DNA from: Notospermus geniculatus
Taxonomy: Eukaryota > Nemertea > Pilidiophora > Heteronemertea > Lineidae
Direction of reading: 5' to 3'
DNA length: 64,000 nucleotides
Assembly (NCBI GenBank): GCA_002633025.1
Contig: NMRB01000608.1
Location: forward strand, 62,001-126,000
Numbering within the stretch: the stretch's first letter is position 1; every line of letters begins with the position of its first letter. Under the pieces are notes generated by a model. The model had not been told where the DNA came from and searched no databases. It saw only the letters and a program-made list of their open reading frames with translations. This document shows positions 44,254-54,241 of the stretch, one piece after another. The position numbers were made by a program, and so were the translations under genes.

Positions 44254-44629
44254 TGATCTCCGATATATTTATTCCACAATGAACACAACTTTGATAAATG
44301 ATTTTATCCTAAATCCAGTGATTTTGATTGTGAATTTCGATCATCAGCAAATGCACACACAACCAAACAGGAAGCAAGAGAGAGCAATTACTGCGCGACT
44401 TAACGCAGCCGCCTTTGTGATTGGTTGCTACTCTATATATAAATACGGAAGTAAATAAAAACACGTGTTGTGAGCATATGCGCATGCGCAGTAATTGCTC
44501 TCTCTCGCTTCCTGTTTGGTTGTGTGTGCGTTTACTGATGATCGAAATTCGCGATCAAAATCACTGGATTTAGGATAAAGACATTTATCAAAGTTGTGTT
44601 CATTGTGGAATAAATATATTGGGGAATCT
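44254..44629. mobile_element. Foldback element with about 145-bp arms
   Basis: Arms contain AGTAATTGCTCTCTC and GAGAGAGCAATTACT, and AATATATTTATTCCACAATG-like outer ends. Arm identity is high. A spacer of about 90 bp separates them. Confidence 0.8.
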
Positions 44630-44706
44630 ATGACAAGCGGTTTGTTCATTTATTCCGTAAACTAAGTTTTTGCTCTGGAAACTTAGTTTATGGGTCCAAA
44701 AACTAA

Positions 44707-44855
44707 GGGCCGAATTCACCAAGGGTGATCATCGCGCGATTAAGACTTAGACGCGTGTACCTTCTTCAAAAGCATGGTGGAAGTGTGTGCATTTAGTGAA
44801 GTTACACGCGTCTAAGTCTTAATCGCGCGATGATCACCCTTGGTGAATACGGCCC
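44707..44855. mobile_element. Harbinger-type MITE A, TAA duplication
   Basis: Near-perfect palindrome with GGGCCGAATTCACCAAGG ends; TAA at 44704-44706 and 44856-44858. Confidence 0.85.
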
Positions 44856-44970
44856 TAAGTTTTTGCTCGCATAACTCGGGTTTTGCTCTTAAAACTCATG
44901 TTTCAACTCCAGAACTGTAGTTCCAAGGCCAGATGGACAAAAACTTAGTTTCTACTCGGCAAAAACTTAG

Positions 44971-45089
44971 GGTCGTATTTTAGAACGTTCCTTGACGTTA
45001 AGGTCGACCTTAAGTCTATTGTAAAACCATCGAGAACAAAAGACTAAGGTGAACCTTAATGTTATAAGCAACGTTATAAAATACGGCCC
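44971..45089. mobile_element. Harbinger-type MITE B, TTA duplication
   Basis: Ends GGGTCGTATTTTAGAACG and, inverted, GGGCCGTATTTTATAACG; TTA at 44968-44970 and 45090-45092. Confidence 0.85.
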
Positions 45090-45141
45090 TTAGTTTATGG
45101 ATGGTAAGGCCAGAAACTTAGTTTATGCGGCTAAAAACTCA

Positions 45142-45259
45142 GGGCCGTATTCTAGACGCTTCCTTAACTCTAAGGTCTACCTTTAGCTATTGTTTGCAGG
45201 GCAGAATACAAAAGCTTAAAGTGGACCTTTGAGTTAAGGAGGCTTCTATAATACGGGCC
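45142..45259. mobile_element. Harbinger-type MITE C
   Basis: Ends GGGCCGTATTCTAGACGC and, inverted, GGCCCGTATTATAGAAGC. Flanks TCA and TTA would be a TTA duplication with one change. Confidence 0.8.
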
Positions 45260-45420
45260 TTAGTTTCTGAGCAAAAAAAAAGTTTCCAATCTGAAACATT
45301 AGTTCTGCGTCCCCCGAAACTAACATTCTGCCCCAGAACTAACATTCTGGTCCAAAAACAAAGTTTCTGGATGCAAAAACTTAGTTTCTGGGCAAAAACT
45401 AAGTTTTTAACCGTAACCTA

Positions 45421-45540
45421 TGTTTTATACCTCGGCTCCATTATCCAACCTGTGCTCACATTATGTATTGTACGATCGGGGAGGAGGTATAAAACAACAG
45501 TTCTTATAACTTGTGTTTTATACCTCGTCCCCGATCGTAG
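45421..45540. repeat. Hairpin with TTTTATACCTC repeats
   Basis: GTTTTATACCTC occurs directly at 45423 and 45517 and inverted at 45486 (GAGGTATAAAAC); the inverted pair extends to TACGATCGGGGA/TCCCCGATCGTA. Confidence 0.6.
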
Positions 45541-45690
45541 AATGCCTGTACTATGTGCAGAAGTGTCAATCTGGACATGCGCAGGAGGTTGGGGAAGGGT
45601 GTCAAAAATTGGTAGTGAAATATCAGTAAAGCATATAATTCGTGAAATATCATTAAAGCATATAATTCGTAAGATCGTCAAGAAAATATT

Positions 45691-46757
45691 AGGGAGGTTT
45701 CGCACCCTTACGAACTACGAAAACCGAACACGAAAATCGAGTTCGTGTTCGTATTTCGTACTTCGCAAAATTCGAGTTTCGCATAAAATACGAAATACGA
45801 ATGCCCGTGACATGCGCAGTAGCTTTCGTAGAAGGCGCTTACTAAAATTGGCGACTTCAGATGAAGTGGAGCATATGCTGTGAGCTTATGCCCCCTGTAC
45901 ACGATCAAATTTTTCATCCAACTTTCTGAATATGCTCAATAAAGGCCTACATGCGGGTTTATACAGTGAAGTCAAAGTAGGCCCGGAATCTCAATTTCCC
46001 GAAAATTTCAAACGCCCTCCAAACAAGCACCTCAAACGAAGGCTCAGAACATGATATACCTCACGAGGCCAGGAGAGCGTCACGTTATTTGTCTTCGAGC
46101 TGTGGAGGTGTCAACATCCTCTGGTGAGCTTCTGCTGAACACTTTTTTTGAAAGAAAAAGATCTTGACCCAGCTGGGATACCCACGCTCTGTTATCTTTG
46201 TTTCACCGTGTTCCGCATTCGGCCACCGAACTTGTTGGTACGCTTCCCATGTTGTCTAAGTTGAAGGCCTACGCCTATGACGAACACAAATCACGTCCGT
46301 GTCAGTTGGCTCGTTGGCTGAGTGGATGGTGAGGTGGATTGCAAATCAGAAGGTCGACGGTTCGAATCCCGTCTAAATGACTATTTTTTATGGCATAGGC
46401 TTACACTGCGCGAAACTGAAGTTGTGAAATGTGAGAGATGGTTCGGACTTAGCTCTTCGACGCAAAACGCACGAATAATCTGCAAAATCTTCGTGCCTTC
46501 TTTCCACCAAAGACGAAATCCGACATCTATTCACACATACACTGATTAGGTCATACACAAACCATAATTGATCTCGTAATTCGTAGTGCGCGTTCGGCCG
46601 ATTTGAAAAAAGTGGTGAATTTTCAATGGAAATTGCCTATGTCCAAGAGGCGACGAACAGCGAACGTCCACCTACGAACTGAAGTAAGCAAAAATTGATG
46701 ACGTATTACGCTTTTCGTGTTCGGTTTTCGTAGTTCGTAAGGCTGCGAAACCTCCCT
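45691..46757. mobile_element. 1.07 kb DNA transposon, AGGGAGGTTTCGC termini, ATT on both sides
   Basis: Inverted ends of about 50 bp share CTTACGAACTACGAAAACCG. ATT flanks at 45688-45690 and 46758-46760, consistent with a 3-bp duplication. No transposase. A tRNA-like segment lies inside. Confidence 0.8.
46307..46382 (+). tRNA. tRNA-Cys(GCA)-like sequence inside a transposon
   Basis: Box A (TGGCTGAGTGGA), an anticodon loop-like TTGCAAA, and a perfect T arm (GACGG/CCGTC around TTCGAAT, box B GGTTCGAATCC). The acceptor pairs only if begun further 5' (GTCAGTT/AAATGAC, one mismatch), which does not fit box A spacing. Probably a tRNA-derived insert or pseudogene. Confidence 0.4.
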
Positions 46758-46912
46758 ATTAATAACTGCAGTCTACGATTTTTGTCAATAAATTTAGAGT
46801 CGAAATGGAGAATATCGAGAACACAATAAGTTTTCATTGATTCCAAAATACAGTGGGCAAAGTGGTTATCATATCAGGAACTTTCATCCCACTCTGCCCA
46901 TGATTATTTTCA

Positions 46913-47836
46913 TTGAACTTGATGTGCACACTCTCCGGTATGGATGTCTTTCGTACGTACGCTCTCGACACAGACGGCGCAAGTTACAGGCTGCTTCACA
47001 ATGTGTCGTATATATTCAGAAAGCAGAGATCGGCCGTATTTGTCACCGTCATTACTGTGAAATACACTGTAATGTGTGAGGTTCAGAAGATGGGGTTGAG
47101 AAACTGGCGACTGAAACCAGTTCTGGCCCTGTACGACTTCAGGACAGGAAATTACGTAGGCCGTGTATTGATAAACAAAAGAGCTGCGTGTTTGACAATG
47201 TGCAGCCGTCGTCCCAATTTTGTCGTCACCCTCTGGAAGATACACCAGGACCTGGAAAGTGTTGTTTCGATCTGCCCACTGGTTGACCACAATATTATCG
47301 TCACAGTATACAACTGTCACGCACTGCACACAGGATATGAAATAGTGCACCGTCTATCAGTAAATGTTTCTGACAGGATTAGGCTTCTGGGGGACAGATT
47401 GCATGTCACTGTTATACGTCGGATATTCCTCATCAGAGCGTCCTGGTTTCGACTGGATTTGTTTCATCAATCAAAATGCGGTTTGGGGTTTAGGAAAAAC
47501 AATACTATGATATCACTTCCTGGTGAGGCTATACTACTAGCTGGAAACACGACTGTAGGGATTGTTTTGTATAGGTTTAGGAACTTACGATTAAAACATC
47601 TACTTAACACTGTTGATATTGGATGCTTTAGAGGAGGAGCGATAGTTTCGAATGATATTCCATTAAAATTGACATTTTTCAAGATAAGAGTTTCTCTTTC
47701 AATACTGACTCGAATGTCATATAACGTAGCAATTGACGGGGAAAAGTATCTGACGGTGATACCTTCCTTTCCCGATAGTACTAACAGGCGCCGTGTTTTA
47801 TACAAAATTGTTTATACTTTCTATCCGGAAATTTAA
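46913..47836 (+). CDS. Unassigned 307-codon ORF
   Basis: This is the longest frame not tied to a transposon. It begins MNLMCTLSGMDVF and is rich in Arg, Val and Leu, with no motif I recognise. The opposite strand is also open for 146 and 112 codons over the same region (46910-47350, 47467-47805), with a more ordinary Ser/Thr/Asn-rich composition (for example VSQPHLLNLTHYSVF). The real coding strand, if any, could therefore be minus, with a break at 47350-47467. A gene fragment or a chance frame are both possible. Confidence 0.2.
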   Translation: MNLMCTLSGMDVFRTYALDTDGASYRLLHNVSYIFRKQRSAVFVTVITVKYTVMCEVQKMGLRNWRLKPVLALYDFRTGNYVGRVLINKRAACLTMCSRRPNFVVTLWKIHQDLESVVSICPLVDHNIIVTVYNCHALHTGYEIVHRLSVNVSDRIRLLGDRLHVTVIRRIFLIRASWFRLDLFHQSKCGLGFRKNNTMISLPGEAILLAGNTTVGIVLYRFRNLRLKHLLNTVDIGCFRGGAIVSNDIPLKLTFFKIRVSLSILTRMSYNVAIDGEKYLTVIPSFPDSTNRRRVLYKIVYTFYPEI

Positions 47837-48327
47837 GACCAGAGTGCTCACCCAACCAGTCAATTTATATTCATCATATCCTGTGATTACTCTCTTACTC
47901 TCTTACTTACTAGTATTTCTGTATGGCTGTACTCGTAAAAAGACCCCAATATGATCTAACAATGCGGGACTATTGAAGTCCATAACTTGCTATTGAAAGA
48001 GTCCAGTTGTCAGACGTCAATTGATGATTTGCGAAATATACAACTTTTCCCCGCCGTATTCTGCTTTGAGTTCAACTCACGTGGGAAGGCCTAGGATTGG
48101 CAATGGACTGGACAGATTGCGTAATAAAAGTTCAGCATGAGCCATATTAGGTTGAAAATGACTGATCCGACCATTTTGAAATCAACACTGGTCAAGCATT
48201 CTCTTCAGCGCCGTAGAGTTAAAGCCTCACTGTATTGAATTCAGAAATTGCTTACGTCCTCCGACGTTAGTGTAGTGTAAATGTAGTATGTTCTATCTGA
48301 ATGTAGTAGAGCTCTGCCTGCACTTTT
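47837..48327. other. Intergenic, no feature recognised
   Basis: No motif or repeat recognised. Confidence 0.4.
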
Positions 48328-49345
48328 TAGCTCACTCATGAGCTCTTTACAATGGTGGAGTGTCCGTCGTCGTCGTCCGTTAGCAGGGCACGTTTCGTAA
48401 CCGCTGGAGCTATTGATCTGAAACTTAACACATATATACCCCTAGGTCAGATGACCTATGACACCAAGTTTCGGTCCGATCTGATTCCTGGCTTGGCCAC
48501 CAGGGGGGATAAACCGAAAACCTTTAAAGTACAGTTTTGCCGGAACCGTTGATCGGATCATCACCAAATTTTTATTGTAGGTACACCTTATGAGGATACA
48601 CGACATATCACCGGGGGTTTTGATTTGACGTAATTTTCATGGTCACAGAGGTCAAAGTTCAAAATTTCATTGTTGGGTGGCACGTTTCGTGGCTATTTGT
48701 CCTGGATTGTTCAAATTAGGTGTGATGATGTATCTAGGTACCCTCTACGTCTGTCGCGGATTTCGGCCCGATCGGACTTCAAATATGGCCACCAGGTGGC
48801 TATCTTGGAAATTGAGCATTGGTCCATAGCTCGTTAACTACTGGAGCTGGAATGTTCTGAACTTGAAAAAGTACCGGTATGTATCTTTGTAGCCTTGTAC
48901 AGCAAATTTCAGCGTGATCGGCCTTCACAGACCGCTGCCAGGCAGCCATTTTGGAAAATGGAACTTTGACCTGTGTGACCGATAAACGTTGTTCAACTTG
49001 AAAACCCGTACAATTATATCATGTATCTGCATTAGATGTACCTATGATACAAATTTGGTGATGATCCGTCGAATAATAAGTTAGTTATTGTACTTTTTGT
49101 CCATTCCAAATGGAGCCATCTAGTGGCTATTCAATGAACTACAGTACATACATCCTGTTTGGAAACTGATGGTGAACCACTGGAGCTATTTACTTCAAAC
49201 TTCACACATATGTGCCCCTAGGTCAGATGACCTCAGACACCAAGTTTCGGTCCAATCTGATTCCTGACTTGGCCACCAGGGGGATAAACCGAAAACCTTT
49301 AAAGTGCAGTTGCGCCTTAACCGTTGATCGGATCATCACCAAATT
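48328..49345 (+). repeat. Dispersed repeat R1, copy 2, with a partial tandem second unit
   Basis: The head is AGCTCACTCATGAGCT. It matches 9769-10590 with high identity. From 49181 the segment TCAAACTTCACACATATGTG onward repeats the unit seen at 48410, so a second partial copy is fused in tandem. AGGTCAAAGTTC occurs near 48649. Confidence 0.8.
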
Positions 49346-49613
49346 TTTATCGTAGGTACATGTACATTCCGTATATTTTTGCCGTTAATGTAATTATTTG
49401 CAATCAAATTTGTTTTATTATTTGTTTTATATTCCCCACATGTGTTTGGTTGGGGCATTACTCCTTACGGCTTAGAATAGGTTTTTACCAGTTCGGCTTC
49501 GGGAGTCAATGTGATGCCTCTTTTTATTCTCACTTTATTGATCTGTTTTTTATCTTATCTTTTGGTGTTTCGTGTGCCAGCATCTTCCCGCGAGAGTGGG
49601 CACGCTGCTTTTT

Positions 49614-49964
49614 GGGTGAGGGAGGAATGTTGGAGACACCCTTTAGGTGTCTGTAGAATTTGTAGAATTGGAAGTCCGTTCCCTATTTGAAAGGCGGCTG
49701 TAATAGAAATTGATCCCCGCTCAGATATTTCATTGTGATGTAAATACTACGCTCATAACCTGGGATTATAAACATGAGTTAACATAGGGAATTAAGCTGG
49801 TTGAATGAGCAAGGTGTGGTTCTGGGCAGAAGGACATAGAGAACGGTCGAGACAACACACACACACACAGAGACAGCCCTGCTAGAAGACCCAGCCCTGT
49901 TAGAAGACACACGTACAAGAGGACAGGAGAAAGCCAACTTGAGGAGACAGCTCGGTATCCGACA
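49614..49964 (+). mobile_element. Possible solo or truncated LTR with polypurine tract
   Basis: GGGTGAGGGAGGAA (49614-49627) looks like a polypurine tract, directly followed by TGTTGGAGAC. A TATAAA lies at 49767-49772 and a TG...CA unit can be closed at CCGACA (49964). No flanking duplication was found, so this is tentative. Confidence 0.3.
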
Positions 49965-49974
49965 CAAATAACTA

Positions 49975-50170
49975 TTCAGTGGCGTCAGCCTGTCAGTCCT
50001 GTAGTCCATCTGTGCAACTATGCCCGACGTTTTGTAACCGTAATAGCCAGATACTCCAAATTTCATTTCTAAAGGGGGCCCTGGGTGAACTCTCCTTAGA
50101 AACAAAAAAATGAGTGCAATTTGACCTCTATTAGGTGCACCAGGGGGCGCTTTGCGTAAAATGAAACATC
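49975..50170 (+). repeat. R1-like repeat fragment
   Basis: It contains GTGGCGTCAGCCTGTCAG and CCAGGGGGCGCTTTGCG, matching the divergent copy at 18268-18630. Confidence 0.55.
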
Positions 50171-50246
50171 GCAATATCTCAGCCCCTATGATATTAGGGC
50201 AGACAAAGAGTGGTGGTATAAATAGGTTGATATATTCTACATCAGT

Positions 50247-50518
50247 CAGGCGCGGATCCAGAGGGGGGCCGAGGGGGCCGCGGCCCCCCCCCTATTTTTG
50301 GAAGACCAACAAAAAATGGGTCAATAACTCCGAAAAAATGAGCAAATAGATGAGGAAATCATGCCCCCAGATGCTTGGAAATCGTATCTAAGCGCATCTA
50401 GAATTCAAAATTTTCCCCCGTCGTGGCTTCGCGCCTTTTGCGCTCGCCTTGCGAGTCCTTCGGCCTGCGTCTGACGGTGTCCGGCCCCCTCTATTCTGAA
50501 ATCCTGGATCCGCCCCTG
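50247..50518. mobile_element. hAT-like MITE, 5-bp TCAGT duplication
   Basis: Ends CAGGCGCGGATCCAGAGGG and, inverted, CAGGGGCGGATCCAGGATT; TCAGT flanks at 50242-50246 and 50519-50523. CAGGG-type ends and a 5-bp duplication fit the hAT group with short duplications. Confidence 0.7.
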
Positions 50519-50528
50519 TCAGTTCAAA

Positions 50529-50615
50529 GGATTTTCGACCCCAACCGGGGTCTTTTTCAAGTGGAACTTTACAATCTGAAACTCTAGAAAAGACTGAACT
50601 GAAACCCGAATGTAG
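50529..50615 (-). mobile_element. Short hairpin-bearing retroposon, copy 3 (partial)
   Basis: It shares about 85 bp with 8224-8340, including the GACCCC/GGGGTC hairpin, in the same (minus) orientation. The 3' part is missing and no duplication is evident. Confidence 0.75.
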
Positions 50616-50644
50616 AACTAACACCTGTGTAGACAGGATGAGTG

Positions 50645-50790
50645 AGCAATTAAGGAAAGAATAGTGTCCAAGCACCATGGATGGTTGCTGGACCTAATTA
50701 AGAGAGTGGATGTAATTAAGGAAAGAAAAGTGTCCAAGCCCCACTGATGGTTGCTGGACCTAATAAAGAGAGTGGATGTAATTAAGGAGT
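50645..50790. repeat. Tandem duplication, about 76-bp unit, two copies
   Basis: AAGTGTCCAAGCCCCACTGA-like units with GGTTGCTGGACCTAAT repeat twice. Confidence 0.8.
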
Positions 50791-51269
50791 TCAAACTGAT
50801 TTAGCTGAAAGAAAAGGGTTTAATAAATATGACATGTGTGATACATAACAAGCACAAAGCGAAAAGATGGTCAACACAAAGTAAAAGAATATAAAGGAAG
50901 TCAACTTCCCGATAAGTTTGTCATTGAACGATAGGCCTATATTATTAGCAATGAAAATTGGATTATTTGGAATGATGGATATGTTTTGGCGTATTTCACA
51001 CATTTTGGCCTTGGCGGGTTTTTTATGTAGGCTACTAGTGAGACTGAACCCGTTGACATGGCTTTCACTAACAGAGCTACATGTAGCGGGGGAAGTTAGA
51101 TTATTTTATCATAGGAAAGGCCAGTAAGCTTTGTAAGCGCAACTTTAAGACAATAAACCAACATGATTTTGTTGTGCTTGCTCTCTTGTTGTTCCACTTT
51201 GATGGGCAGCCGTTCCAGAGCCAACTGTGAGAAATACTAAAGGAGTACAGTAGGTAGTTTATTGCAACA

Positions 51270-51327
51270 TCATCATCATCATTATGCATCATCATACATC
51301 ATCATCATCATCATCATAGGCAGCATG
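51270..51327. repeat. (CAT)n microsatellite
   Basis: Imperfect CAT trinucleotide run ending beside the truncated 5' edge of the LINE. Confidence 0.9.
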
Positions 51328-51476
51328 ACGTCATTCTGGTGTTGCTAGACCTTTCCGCGGCCTTCGACACCATCGATCACGACATTCTCATGAACAGACT
51401 ACGAACTCGGTATGGCATTTGTGACAAGGCCTACGATTGGATCAATTCCTTTCTTCGAGGAAGAACTCAGAGAGTA

Positions 51477-51882
51477 GAGACCTTAAGATCCGTCACGTCG
51501 CCGTCCCCGTCGTGGGCAAACAAGTCACGGCGTCACGACGTCATGCACCATGTGCACTGCTGATTCCTGAACACTGAGCAGTTTTGGGGGCATCAAAAAA
51601 ACCATCGATTGTTGTGAATCTATTCAAAGATTGAGTAAATACACGCTGGGAGACTTGAAGAAAAAGAATATGCCTTAAATATACCCGAGATTCGATAGTA
51701 AACTGGTCAAAATTCACGACGGAAAGTTTGAAGTTGACTCACGTCGTCAGAGCTTCCACGACGTATTACAGTCCGCCGCAACCTTCTCAACGCGGGGGAA
51801 TCCCCACCAATTGATGACGTAGGACGCAGAAATGGGATCACGACGGGGACGGCGACGGCGACGTGACGGATCTTAAGGTCTC
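51477..51882. mobile_element. 406-bp MITE with TA duplication inside the LINE
   Basis: Ends GAGACCTTAAGATCCGTCAC and its inverse; TA at 51475-51476 and 51883-51884. Removing the insert and one TA puts the LINE frame back in register, which confirms the boundaries. Confidence 0.9.
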
Positions 51883-51949
51883 TAGTGTCAGTGCGGTCGG
51901 TGGTGTCGAAGGACCATCCCGTTGAATTCGGTGTTCCCCACGGTTCCAT

Positions 51950-52575
51950 CCTGAGAACATCAGGCGTTCTTAGTGCTCGCTACCTTCGTCGCCGCACACA
52001 AACCCCTGAGAGAATACGCCTGAATCGGTGGAGTATCAAAGCCATTCCAGCAAATGTTCATCCCCACCATCTCATCCCAAGTTGGCCAGTGATTGTTACA
52101 CATGAACTACGCAGGTAACAAAGCTGACCCAGCAGGTCAACATGAAATAAACTCCAGATTCGCGACGTGTGGCCTGAGAATGATATACATTCTGTGCGAT
52201 GAATGTAGGATAGGCTGAACTCAACTTAGATTGAATCCAGCGGTGTGGGGTAGGTTAATTGCCTGGCATAACTAGGTCAGCTGTGTCAGCTGCTTGGCTG
52301 TGAATATTACAAGGGCCGCTATACATGTATACGTGTAACTGATCTCTAGTTAGGCTGAGGTGGGGAAGCTGAGGTACTTCAGCACTGTGTTGTGCGTGAC
52401 ACTACGGTACAATCTACGTGTAATGCCTGTCATCTTAAGGTGACTCAGAAATGGCGTTCGCTGACTGGGCGCCTTTCCTTCGGCGCCTGCTAACCCAGCA
52501 AATGTGGCGAATGCTCTCAGGGGTTTGTCTGCGGTGACGAAGGGAGCGAGCAGTAAGAACGCCTGATATTCTCAG
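51950..52575. mobile_element. 626-bp element with CCTGAGAAYATCAGGCG termini inside the LINE
   Basis: Inverted ends of about 40 bp share ATCAGGCGTTCTTA. AT lies on both sides. It sits at reverse transcriptase motif B, which appears on both flanks. Confidence 0.75.
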
Positions 52576-53691
52576 GATGCAGGGTTCGGTCCTTGGACCA
52601 GTCCTGTTCGCCCCTGTACATGACTCCTGTCGAAGACAGCATCACCCGCCATGGTCTTAATGCGGTAATCTACGCTGGCGATGCCCAGCTCTATATCGTC
52701 TGTGACTCCCGAACGGACTCTAGCACGATAGGTCGCATTGAGGCCTGTATTGATGAGATCCGTCATTGGATGCGAGTGAATCTGCTTGCACTCAATGACG
52801 AGAAGACCGAAATTGTCAGATTCTCATCAAGGACCAAGGATGTGGGTCTGCGGGTTGTCGCGAGCGATGTTCGAGTTGGCGAGGTGTGTGTCTCACCGTC
52901 AGCTACCGTCCGTGACCTGGGGGTGATGATTGACTCGGCTGGACTCATGGACGATCAGATCAAAAGTGGGTGTAGCAGGGCTTCTCACTCACTGTGACGT
53001 ATAGGTAAAATCCGGCATTTGTTAGATCAAGCCAGCACTGAGAAATTGGTGCATGGCTTCGTGACATCAGAGCTGGACTATTGCAACAGTTTTTTTCATG
53101 GACGTCCAGACTATAAGATCAAAAAACTTCAACATATTTAGAATGCCGCTGCTCGACTGGTTACCCGCGGGAAGCTGGAGCGTCATGCAAACATGACGCC
53201 CATTCTCAAAGAACTTCATTGCCTCCCAGCCGAGATGCGGATTCGTTTCAAAATTCTAGGTATAATTTTCAAGTTGATACGCCACAGTGAGTCAGCGCCT
53301 TGCTACTTCACTGACATCATCCATGTTGAAACCCCTGCGTATCAGACTAGGAGTGGTACGGCAGTTAAGTTGGTCCCCTTTTCCTACACGTCTCACGGAA
53401 AGTCAACTAGTCAGCAGTACAGTACGGTGACCGGGCCCTTAGTGTGGCGGCACCGAAGTTGTGGAATAGTCTTCCTACAAGTCTCAGGTCGTTGGCACGC
53501 TTTAGTCAATTCAGATCTCAACTGAAAACATACTTGTTTAAAAAGCACTACAAGTAAATCCTAGTCATTCGATTATTTATCAGTAAATGTACATTTTTAT
53601 ATAGGTTTTTATAACAATTAATATGTTTTATGTGTAAAGACGGTTGAGACACTAGTGTAACGGTCTTAAAACAATAATTATTATTATTAAG

Positions 53692-53853
53692 GCGGAGGCT
53701 GAACCGTTAAAGTGTGCCAGGAAACTGCGGGATGCCATTGTTCCTGTAAATGTGCAATCCGAATCAGTGTCGACATTCGAGGACTTGGCAGGCGGTCGAG
53801 GGAAGCGTCCGGCTCTGCCACAAAATCTAAGGGAACTCATGTGGAATAAGTGA
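53692..53853 (+). CDS. Orphan coding-like segment next to the LINE 3' end
   Basis: A 53-residue open stretch, AEAEPLKCARKLRDAIVP, then ESVSTFEDLAGGRGKRPAL and PQNLRELMWNK, ends in TGA. Composition is protein-like (charged, balanced), unlike the surrounding random frames. A weak donor (AA|GTGAAG, 53849) overlaps the stop, and a strong pyrimidine-rich acceptor (TTTTCATTTCAG, ending 53976) follows 120 bp later. Splicing these would continue the frame for about a dozen codons. The LINE tail abuts its 5' edge, so the upstream part was displaced or lost. No family is recognised; it could be a transposon ORF tail or a host exon. Confidence 0.3.
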   Translation, partial: AEAEPLKCARKLRDAIVPVNVQSESVSTFEDLAGGRGKRPALPQNLRELMWNK

Positions 53854-53976
53854 AGATTTACCAACTCATTTCGCTTTAAACATGTTATAAATGAATGTTA
53901 TTGGGGTTTACCTTTTGTCTTAAAACAAACTCTCGATTACTTCAAATAATGTTATAACATAATGGTTTTCATTTCA

Positions 53977-54240
53977 GAGTGTCTGAACAGAAGATTCTGA
54001 GAATTAGTTGTTGCTGAGAAGAAGAAGGCGATCATCAAAAACCTGAACCAGAAATGTTTTGATGCCGAGAAAAAAGTACGGAGAGCTGCAACAGATTGGT
54101 GAGGACATGATGAGAAATGCCGATGAATGAGACTGTATTTGTGGCAACTGTTATGGAGACTTGTGTATGGAGACTTGCACCTGTTGTAAAGGAATAATCT
54201 ACTGCTCGTTAATCATAACTGTTATACTCCCGATATTGTC
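53977..54240. other. Possible last exon and intergenic sequence
   Basis: After the acceptor the sequence is A/G-rich with several short frames. Nothing is recognised. Confidence 0.3.
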
Positions 54241-54241
54241 T

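Larger units (their letters stand above)
44655..45415. repeat. AAACTTAGTTT-type repeat tract carrying three MITEs
   Basis: Between the MITEs, words such as AAACTTAGTTT, AAAACTTAGTTTCT and AACTAAGTTTTT recur irregularly, separated by 10-30 bp. The tract is rich in TTA/TAA, the preferred Harbinger target. Confidence 0.8.
51335..53689 (+). pseudogene. L2/CR1-type LINE, 5' truncated, interrupted by two DNA elements
   Basis: The first coding block (51339-51476) reads LLDLSAAFDTIDHDILMNRL, motif A of the reverse transcriptase. After an insert (51477-51882) the frame resumes with SKDHPVEFGVPHGSIL (motif B). A second insert (51950-52575) follows. The next block (52577-52997) begins with a second QGSVLGP motif, then has VIYAGDAQLYI, where the catalytic YADD motif has become YAGD, then LLALNDEKTEIVRF. 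The C-terminal block (53193-53557, several frames) contains ILKELHCLPAEMRIRFKIL and ends KTYLFKKHYK. The 3' end is a short ATT-type tail (53674-53689), as in L2/CR1 elements. The two motif B copies mean either an unusual duplication at the second insert or two joined LINE fragments. Confidence 0.8.
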
